Source of the DNA: Heterotrichella gracilis
Lineage: Eukaryota; Sar; Xanthophyceae; Tribonematales; Xanthonemataceae
Direction: 5' to 3'
Assembly (NCBI GenBank): GCA_032358255.1
Contig: JAULBX010026997.1
Span: forward strand, 1-41,285
Length of the DNA stretch: 41,285 nucleotides
Part shown: in pieces, positions 34,301-41,285 of the stretch
Layout of the letters: each line of letters begins with the position of its first letter
Position numbering within the stretch: the stretch's first letter is position 1
The notes under the pieces: model-generated
Seen by the model: the letters and a program-made list of their open reading frames with translations, nothing else
Told to the model about the DNA's origin: nothing
Database searches by the model: none
Made by a program: the position numbers and the translations under genes

Positions 34301-36851
34301 TGAAGAGCACACCCAGCAAACAATATCCATGTGGGAATCAGCTGGCCAGCCATCATGACGCAGCTGGAGACCCAGAAACTGTGCCAGCTGAAACCAATGG
34401 TGCGCCACAAGGGCCGGCTATGCACGGCCGCAGCAGTCTGTTGGCTGCTCAGCTGGATGGCGGGGCGTCCCCCGCGTCAGCTGGCACCGACCGCAGGCCC
34501 AGCGCGATCACCGCACCCAGCGATGCAGGCAGTGGGCGCAGCACGCGCAGCGTCTCTGGCCGTGTGCACAGCGGTGCATGGTCAGAGGGCCGTGGGTCGG
34601 TGTTGTCGGGTGCTTCTGGTGAAGTCACATGTGCTTCTGCAGAGCCATGCAGTCCTGTGCCTTTTCAAAGGTAATGCCCTATTTCAATACGTGGAGACCT
34701 TACATGGTGGCCACCGTAATACTGGAATTGTGCAATTGATGTGCAAAAAGCGAGCATGTCCCGCAATCGTGCGTTGGTATAGGGGTGAGTACATTATTTC
34801 CTGGGGATAAAAATTTTGAGGAAAGACCCACCATGCTTCGCATCTCCATGCCCACCACTGCCAAGCTGGGGATCTGTCATTAACTGTGCCAAATTGACAA
34901 TTATCTGTGACTTTGCAGGGTGGAATATGATGATGTGACTCCAGAAAACAGACGGCGCATCACCAGTGCTGCGCATGCTGCTATGCATGCGGCAGAAGCT
35001 GCAGTGATGCATGCATTGACTGCCTTCACGCCAGGTACATACCTTTGCAAAATTGTATTTGCAGATGCTCTGGCCATCATGGTTAGCCATCATGGCTACT
35101 GAAAATGTGACAGCACATGCGTGCCAAACTTGTAAAATATCAGTCATGCATTCCCCAATGCATGTTTTGCTACAATCGCATGCATCACATAATCTTGGTG
35201 TGCATTGTCTGTGAGGACAGCTGCTTACGCCATTGTCAACCCTGTTCTTGCAGAGGGCTCCGCTCTGTTCCCTTCCCTGTTTTCTGCCAGCCCTTCTCCC
35301 CACGCCAGTTCTGCCTCCCCTTCTGTGGTCAGCTCCCATGCCTCCCCCTTGCTGCCCCTGTTCACACCCTCACCACCTACCAGCACAAGCCTGCGCCAGC
35401 AGTACAGGCTGGGTGACCATGACCAGCAAACAAGGGATGCGTTCAATGAGGTAAGCTGGAGGGATGCCTCTGCCTGGTGGCACTCCTTACACGTCAATCG
35501 CAGCAGCCATTCCACTTGTTGAGGCTGGCAGCTGTAAGCAGCGTGTGGCACCCATGCCATGCACGGAAATTAATCATGCTGTATCTTGCTTAGATGCACA
35601 CCAATATTTAGACAAGTGAATGGTGCATTGTGACATGCTCAGGCCCTGAACCATCTGCGGGAGGCGGATGACCTCATAGAGGACATGGTGGAACGGCACC
35701 AGCGCTCCGATCAACGTGGTGGCCCAACAGCAGGACCCGGATCAAGCGGGGATGCAGCCGGCGCCTCTCCGTTTCAAATGGCTGGCAGTCCGTATGCAAG
35801 GCAACATGCTGCTCATCAAGGGGCGATTCAGCCTCACCATGGCGGAGCCAGCCCAAGGCACATGCCACCTGTCATGACCACAGGATACGGTGATCCACAG
35901 CAGGCAAGTATGAGGGGCATGAAAAGAGGCTTATTTGCATTGAGACTGTATTAATGAATTACATGCACATCATGGGTATCATGGATGATAACAATTATTT
36001 TTTGTAGTGCAATTAGAATTCACTTTTTTCAATGTATGCAGAAGTAACACAACTTCCTAGTGATTTACAATCTATATTCACAACAATTGCGTGACACCAG
36101 TTTGATTTTCACTACAGGGTTGCCTGAAAGTTCCAGCACTCAGAAACCATTTTTATGTACGTAGGATTGGGTCGAAAGCCAGGAACAAAACCCCTCGTGG
36201 CCAAATGGAGCGGTTTCCTCTCAGCAGTGGGCCAATGGAGAGGCGCAGGTGCATGCAGTTGGACAACCAGCCCAACTTGCCAGCCCCTACGACCCTGACC
36301 TGAGCCCCCAGCAGGCCGTTCCAGGACAAGCATGGCAACAACCTGGAGCTGGATGGTGTGAATCAGGTGCAGCGCAGAACAACAGCTGGTCACCCGGTCA
36401 AGATGGGTCAGCAGCTGCCAATGTGATGCCCTACCCCATGGTGTACCCAGACAGTGCCGACCTCTACTATCCCCCGCTCTACCCCATTGCCGCACGAGGT
36501 CCCACGCGGCATGACCTCGGCATTTCCTCTGTCAGGCTACGTGGAGCCTCTGTTAATGATGGCACGCAATCACCAGCGGACAATGGGCACATGCCAGCTG
36601 CAGCGCCGTCACATGAACCAGATGCTGATAGTGGGGAAGGGAAGGGCGCCACTGGAATGCACCACCAGTCGCAGACAGGTGGCGCATGGGCCCCTCAGCG
36701 CCGGAAGTCTGCCCCGTACCTCATCGGCCTCAGCCTCCCACCTCAGCCACCTCCAGATGAACTCAGCCCTCGGTCTGTGGCTAGGCAGGTGTGGGGAGTG
36801 CGGCTGCGAAGCAGCAAGACGCGGCCCCAGAGAGGCGGAGTGCGGCACTGA
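28361..36851 (+). CDS. Large PH-domain scaffold protein, mostly disordered
   Basis: Eighteen exons, about 1823 aa: 28361-28428, 28580-28745, 28836-28957, 29101-29145, 29250-29325, 29481-29603, 29742-29830, 30066-30376, 30569-31033, 31180-31289, 31445-31587, 31781-33645, 33782-33919, 34181-34670, 34919-35034, 35254-35450, 35643-35903 and 36165-36851. Residues about 135-230 are a PH domain: VIKRGVLQKKGKSGVYYDRF, strands LKLFVLYS and RTFQFEVAGRSYLFRAVTP, and the invariant C-terminal helix Trp in EDWGSWYDGLVQS. Residues about 35-130 look like a second, diverged PH-like fold. PH domains bind phosphoinositides or proteins at membranes. The rest is low complexity: Q6, P7, Q/P/S-rich, with eight QRxS-type and seven R[R/K]xS sites, and short helices (YEDDVT-like VEYDDVTPENRRRI; ALNHLREADDLIEDMVERHQ). 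It looks like a multiply phosphorylated scaffold. Exon 1 is the least certain; intron 17 is GC-AG. No named orthologue is recognised. Confidence 0.85.
28804..28824 (+). repeat. Three tandem CACTCAC units before an acceptor
   Basis: Three exact 7-base units sit inside intron 2 of the PH-domain gene, directly before the acceptor CACCCACAG (exon 3 starts at 28836), and take the place of a normal polypyrimidine tract. Confidence 0.85.
35904..36164 (+). other. GC-AG intron in the PH-domain gene (intron 17)
   Basis: Exon 17 ends GYGDPQQ with the donor CAG|GCAAGT at 35904. The last exon opens in phase 0 at 36165 (GAT TGG GTC) after the acceptor TACGTAG; a TAG stop immediately upstream in that frame requires splicing here or at an acceptor further downstream. 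The GT four bases into the intron gives phase 1 and fits none of the acceptors I checked. Confidence 0.7.
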
Positions 36852-36887
36852 TCAGTGATCAGAATCGACACTGATCAGAATCGATTG
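36846..36887 (+). repeat. Tandem TGATCAG repeat at the PH-gene stop codon
   Basis: CACTGATCAG, then two 16-base units starting TGATCAGAATCGA at 36856 and 36872, run on from the last codons (CAC TGA). The first repeat thus includes the stop codon itself. The units contain the palindrome TGATCA. Confidence 0.85.
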
Positions 36888-37263
36888 CAGGGCTGAAAGC
36901 ACAGTGTGGCAGATGGCCAAGCCTTTAAGGTTACCCGTGACACGTATGCCAACATTACAGAATCCAAGTGCCACAAAATGGGTGACCATGTGAATGGTGG
37001 GCAATTGGCATGGGAGGGCGCTGCCCAATTCTGGTGACACACAGGAGTGTCTGTGCAGTTGATTTGCGTTCGGTGAAAAAAGTGATGATGATAATGGTGC
37101 TCATCCAGGAGTAGTAGAATAAAATTGTTTCAAAATGCTGTCTGTCTGTTGCCAGGGCTTTCAAGCCATGGGTGGTCCCTCAGTTTATGTAGTTCAGCCA
37201 GATGATGTCGTCAGCGAGTACATCAAGTTAGGGTGTCCTCCAGCTTACCCACACTCTTTGTAG
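36852..37263. other. Convergent 3' region between the PH-domain gene and the VOC gene
   Basis: No gene is visible in these 412 bases, which must hold both 3' UTRs. A TGTAA signal for the minus-strand VOC gene (TTACA on +) lies at 36955-36959. No TGTAA is seen for the plus-strand gene. A short tandem duplication begins at the PH-gene stop. Confidence 0.55.
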
Positions 37264-38046
37264 TTAGGTATCGGCAGCCTCGTAGAGACTCAACATGTGT
37301 CCGTCAGGCGCCCGCACAGTAGCCACCTGCACAGCAGAACAAGCGTAAGCATAGACACTCTAAGCACTGAACCATGGCAATCACAGTCCAATAGTAACCA
37401 CAGACAAGGGGGACCACAATAACTACCGCAGGCAATTTCAAAATTTACTTTAACTGCTTGACATTGATTGCCTCTGTTTGTTGGTCCCACCTTTGCCTGC
37501 GCCGCGTACTGTATAGAGCCATCCATGCTGGCGCCCATAGACAGCATCCGCTGCAAAGTACTCTGAAGGTCTGTCACCGTGAAGCAGAGAAAAGGGGTGT
37601 AGCCCGTGGTGATACAGGCTTCCCTGTCACGATTACATGGAGGCTCTGATCATGTTGCGTTCGCCACTGGCATTGGCAAACAAGGTTGTTGACAGATGCA
37701 TGCATGCATTGCAATGCATGCCATGATGGTGCGCAATGTGCGAGGACCAGTGCATACGCAAGACGACAAGATTATGCTTAAACGTATTGTGTTGCACTAA
37801 CAATAGCTGGAAGAAACTATTAAGGGCTGTGGCGCCACGAGGGCCGCTCCCATCCTGACGCTAGTGCATGCATGTGTCCCCTGCTTACCCATCAACTGCC
37901 TTGAGCGCGATGCTCGTGCTTCCTGCCTGAAGCTCTGCCCACCTCTCTGTGATCACCTTCACTGGAAGACCCAACCCCTGGCTGTAGAAGTGAGCTGCCT
38001 TCGCCACGTCTTTTTGCAGCAACAACACCTGGCGAAGGGCCGTCAT
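37264..38046 (-). CDS. VOC (glyoxalase/bleomycin-resistance fold) protein
   Basis: Three exons on the minus strand: 38046-37889, 37623-37491 and 37326-37264, giving 117 aa, one VOC module of two beta-alpha-beta-beta-beta units. Unit 1: LRQVLLLQKDVAKAAHFYSQ and GLPVKVITERWAEL, STSIALKAVDG. Unit 2: TGYTPFLCFTVTDLQSTLQR, GASMDGSIQYAAQAK, then VATVRAPDGHMLSLYEAAD. In metal-using members a His follows the first strand; here the position reads Gln (QVLLLQ), while the terminal Glu (LYE) is kept, so the metal site is only partly conserved. A similar small plant family of unknown substrate exists. No targeting sequence is seen. It is divergent from the coiled-coil membrane protein gene across about 480 bases. 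Substrate unknown. Confidence 0.88.
37697..37708. repeat. TGCATGCATGCA tract
   Basis: Three TGCA units inside intron 1 of the VOC gene, followed by TTGCAATGCATGCC, so a larger self-complementary stretch spans about 37695-37722. Confidence 0.85.
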
Positions 38047-38524
38047 GCTTGTGCCATTGTGTTCCCCTGAACCAATTGCGCAGCTGAAAGCCGTTTGATT
38101 TGTGGTTGTGGCTCAGGAGTTTTAAAGCCCTCCGTCTATCAAGTTGCCAGGCAGATTTGCAGTCCCACAAAGTGCATTTTGCTAGGGTTTAGAACCAGAA
38201 CCCTAACAGACGTTTCGCAAAACCTTAAAGCGTACTTGGGTCGTTTGCATGCACAGTGTCCGAGAGTCTCAGCTGGGGATGCGCAGGTCAGAGTGGGTTT
38301 TGCAAGACGTTGGCTGGTGGGGGTTGCCAAGATACCAAGTATTGTCACCCACAGCTCCCTACTGCATGCATACCCTGCTGGGCAGGCACTTGACTTGACG
38401 CACGGCTTCTGTTGTTTACCAGGCTGATTGAAGGTTGCAGAGGATCCTATCACGTTTATTCTTCCATTCGGTGGCAGAATGCTGGCTCAAGCGGAAGAGC
38501 TATAGTATCTGCCAGTTGGCTTTC
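38047..38524. promoter_or_regulatory. Divergent promoter region of the VOC gene (-) and the membrane protein gene (+)
   Basis: Contains an inverted telobox pair: TAGGGTT at 38183-38189 and AACCCTA at 38199-38205, perfect arms with a 9-base loop. The plus-strand frame is open from about 38435 to the chosen ATG at 38525, so an upstream coding exon joined by the acceptor GGTTGCAG (38432-38439) is possible. Confidence 0.45.
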
Positions 38525-40571
38525 ATGGACGCTGAGTCAGCGGCTGAGGCGGAAGAAAAACAAAGGGCTGCTGAACAGAAAGTAGAGAGGTTGCAGGCTC
38601 AAGTAAAAGACCTGCAGCAGGAGGTGTGTAGGAGTGAACAAACCGTACCACTTTGAGCGCAGTGCATATGCATGCATATCGGCCAAGGTTCACCCACTTG
38701 TGTCACGGGTGCTCGCAGGTTGATCGACTTCAACAGAAACTGGGCCTGTTGCACGGCACTGATGCCAATGCACTCAGGTATGAGCAGCATACCGGACACG
38801 GTCACAGCCTGCGCCGGCCATGCAATCTGTGTGCATCTGGCATGCAACGCCATGCAATCTGCGTCCATCTGGCATCCAGCGCCAGCACATCTGCTTGCAA
38901 ATCAGTGACAATGAGCCAGGGTGTGGATGTTATACTGGGGGTGGGTGGAGCTCATGTACTGGACCCCACCAGCTGGCCTTTTCTGAGGGGTAACTGTTTC
39001 ACAGGCGGGCTCACAATGCGCTCAGTCAGCATGTGCAGGCGCTGGCGTTTGAACTCAAGGCAAGTGCATAATAATGGACTCCTCGTGCGCATGTGATTTT
39101 GTGGTGGCCACGTCTGACTGAATGGCGTTGGTGGCACACCAGCTGGGTTTATGTGGTTCTTTCCATGCTCGACATGCACCCTGGACCCTGCAAGTACTTG
39201 ACTGGTCCTGTAATGCCCAACAACCCTGTGCCTTCAATAGGTGATGAATAACAACCTCAACGAGGTCAACAGTGCAGGAGTTACCCCAGATGTGCTGGCA
39301 ACTGAGGTACGCGCAAAGAAAGCAGTATTTACTCGCCGTAAAAGAAATATTGCATTTTCGCTTGGACGTATGACAATTTCTGTGGGAATAGCATTACCGC
39401 GCCAGCTCCACAGCTTCATACATTCCCACCCTGCATTGGTCAACAAGCACATTTATGGATGGCTGCATCCGCGTCACATCATGATGTATGAAAGTCACGT
39501 CATGGTCCCATGCAGGTAGGGCTTGTCGCCATTGCCACTGGCGGAGGGTTTGCAGTGAACAGGCTATTGGACTCGTCGCCGTGGAAGGTGCGTCTCCATT
39601 GTGCAGAGGGTTCCGTTATCAGTTATGACTCATCACCCTCAATTTACACGGGCTATTTGGGTCTTTCTTCGCATTACCATCAATTGACAGGACCGATTGG
39701 AAATTGAATGGATTTACATTGACACTGTGGATTGGTTATTCTTCCATGATTGACGCTGACATGGCTGCTTGCCTGTGTGTGGCAGGACAGCAGGCGTGTG
39801 CGGCAAGGGGTGTGGGTCGTGGGCGTCACACTGGTGGGCTGGCACGCAGCCATGGTGCTGGGCAGGACAGTGGTACGAGCGTGCTGCACCCTTGCTCAAT
39901 GAATGCATGTAAAAGGTCTTTGCTGGACGGCTTGGGTGTCCGCTGTGGCAGGCACACTGTGCTTGTATGGAGGTTTGCTGCAACTATGGCTGCCTTTATT
40001 GTCATTACGTATTCATCGCAAGGGTCCCGCCTAGACTCCTAATGTGATGGCTGCTGATGTTTGCCTGCATCTGTGTCGCAGTTGTTCATGATCCGACATG
40101 GGCGATGGCAACGGAGGAAGAAGTTCATGCAGGACTGGCAGGCGTTGCAGGTGAGAGAGCTGCTATGGCAGCATTGGCGAGCATACACAGCGCATCGAAA
40201 GGGCAAGCGTGTAATGCAATATTTAGCAGGAAAATTGCAGCATGCCAGGCAGCAAACCAACCGCCATGGGTTAGGAAGCGTGCGGTGTGTAGCATGGCTA
40301 ACTGCACATCCATGTGTGCAACTTTATAAGTCAAATGGATTTGAGAAGCAAACGTGTGCACGGTCATAAAAAGGGGCATGCCTATCTGCAGGAGCGCGTG
40401 CGAGTCATGAGTGATCTACTGGAGAGCGTGCAGCCTGTGCCTCGCCTGCCCTCCTCGGCCAACCTGGCCACGCCGCCCGACCCTTCTGTGGCCACGGCTG
40501 CACGCCAGGCAGCGGATGAAAGTCTGGATGATGGCCTGCTGACTCTGGGGATGCCACAGACCTCAGGCTAA
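38525..40571 (+). CDS. Coiled-coil protein with two membrane helices, unrecognised
   Basis: Eight exons: 38525-38623, 38719-38777, 39005-39059, 39241-39306, 39516-39587, 39786-39872, 40082-40150 and 40392-40571, giving 228 aa. I do not recognise the family. Residues 1 to about 55 are an acidic coiled coil (EQKVERLQAQVKDLQQEVDR) and 60-90 are another helix (LSQHVQALAFELKVMNNNL). Helix 1 in the membrane is VGLVAIATGGGFAVNRLL (about 94-111, Gly-rich). After a short basic loop (KDSRRVRQ), helix 2 is VWVVGVTLVGWHAAMVLGRTV (about 126-146). Then comes a strongly basic stretch (RHGRWQRRKKFMQDWQ) and a Pro/Ala-rich tail. The two helices form a hairpin with both ends probably on the same side. Short exons each code one structural element. 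The start is the first ATG in frame; intron 3 is GC-AG. Confidence 0.68.
38817..38880. repeat. 32-base tandem duplication
   Basis: Two adjacent 32-base copies starting GCCATGCAATCTG, at 38817-38848 and 38849-38880, differ at about four positions. They lie inside intron 2 of the coiled-coil membrane protein gene. Confidence 0.8.
39060..39240 (+). other. GC-AG intron in the membrane protein gene (intron 3)
   Basis: Exon 3 ends FELK with the donor AAG|GCAAGT at 39060. Exon 4 opens in phase 0 at 39241 with VMNNNLNEV after TTCAATAG. Using the GT at 39064 instead shifts the frame into a stop within three codons. The donor has the same sequence as the GCST GC-AG intron. Confidence 0.8.
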
Positions 40572-41285
40572 TCAGGGAACTGGCTCCTCACCAACGGGGT
40601 ATGATCATGCGCACACGTGCTCATGTGGGACCAGGCTTCAAGTCCAGGAAATTTCAGATGCACAGCTGCCTGCTAGGGCCAGGCTCTAACCTTCAGTGGA
40701 GCTGTTTCAGTTGCAACATTGTTGCCTTATCAGGGTCCATGGTAGATGCCCATGACCGCCATGAGCTGACACTGTCAGTTCAACTCAGACGGTCTGAGAC
40801 CTCAGCCCGGCTGGCCCTGTGGATTTTCTGCAGCCGCTGGCGGCTGACCTGGAAAGTTGGTAAAGCTGAATTGAATCATCAGATGCAGTGCAGCCGTGTG
40901 CCTCACAGCTGGCCATGAGGCAGGCCACGTCTGACTCAGCTGGCAGCTATAGCTCCTAAGCGACGTCAACGTCGTCGAGGGCCATCACCCCCACTTACTC
41001 TCAGTGATTGCCTACTACCTCGTGTTGAACCCCCTAGGCATCATGCTGCAGCGTCATGGCCAGGTTCTGAACTGACATCTGCACAAGTTTTATAAAATCT
41101 TCAAGAGTGACACCGTTGGTAATATGGACTCATTGACAACAATCATTGTTCATATTTCTGGGATTCACATCATGATCACTGAATCAGATTACAAGATTAT
41201 TACAAAAGTACAGTGGGAGCCACGTAATCGAGTAAGGTTTCAGTGAGCAGAAACGGGGGGGGCACTTTGATGCCCAGGATGTTTT
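40572..41285. other. 3' flank at the window end, no gene seen
   Basis: No supported exon. A plus-strand frame at 40601-40918 is open but has no family resemblance and no splice context. An inverted ACGT pair, CGACGTCAACGTCG at 40961-40974, resembles bZIP-type sites and could belong to the promoter of a gene beyond the window. TGTAA was not seen after the 40571 stop. Confidence 0.4.

Noticed and set aside
40601..40918. 105-codon plus-strand frame near the right edge
   Set aside because: No splice context, no family resemblance, and it overlaps the expected 3' UTR of the preceding gene.
1..41285. tRNA, rRNA, CRISPR, transposon or viral insertion
   Set aside because: No cloverleaf with a GGTTCGAATCC-type arm, no rRNA core, no regular spaced repeats, no transposase, reverse transcriptase or long terminal repeats were seen.

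Overview
This 41.3 kb window is nuclear DNA of a eukaryote, most likely a green alga (chlorophyte). Twelve intron-rich protein genes can be assembled, with 66 introns in total, nearly all GT-AG and with splice phases that close exactly. The proteins include cytosolic ribosomal protein eS4, a plant-type mitochondrial glycine-cleavage T protein, the SMN-complex protein Gemin2, EMC5, and a glycerophosphodiesterase with the HGGD motif of plant GDPD4. TGTAA, the usual algal poly(A) signal, lies behind several stop codons. The species cannot be named from this sequence. I saw no tRNA, rRNA, transposon or CRISPR.

Layout from left to right: a fucosyltransferase-like glycosyltransferase (612-2569, +); GCST (3453-6675, +); a 2OG-Fe(II) oxygenase (7595-10274, -); EMC5 (11134-12006, -) divergent from RPS4/eS4 (12472-14099, +); a second fucosyltransferase-like enzyme (14817-16532, -); GDPD (17627-21215, -) divergent from a short exostosin-like GT47 protein (21967-23392, +); a doubtful minus-strand gene (24610-24986); GEMIN2 (25233-27087, +); a very large PH-domain scaffold protein of about 1823 aa in 18 exons (28361-36851, +); a small VOC/glyoxalase-fold protein (37264-38046, -) divergent from an unrecognised coiled-coil, two-helix membrane protein (38525-40571, +).

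The genes do not form an obvious operon-like pathway. One loose theme is the secretory pathway and membranes: three Golgi/ER-type glycosyltransferases, EMC5, a membrane-anchored GDPD and a PH-domain scaffold. The rest is housekeeping (translation, snRNP assembly, one-carbon metabolism).

The most interesting observations are the PH-domain scaffold with seven R[R/K]xS sites and a run of eight QRxS-type motifs, three GC-AG introns all with the donor AG|GCAAGT, two diverged GxGD-motif glycosyltransferases in one neighbourhood, a strong excess of the palindrome TGCATGCA, and the orphan two-helix membrane protein. Exon coordinates were derived by hand from splice consensus, reading frame and phase. 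Total CDS length is a multiple of three for every gene model listed as CDS.
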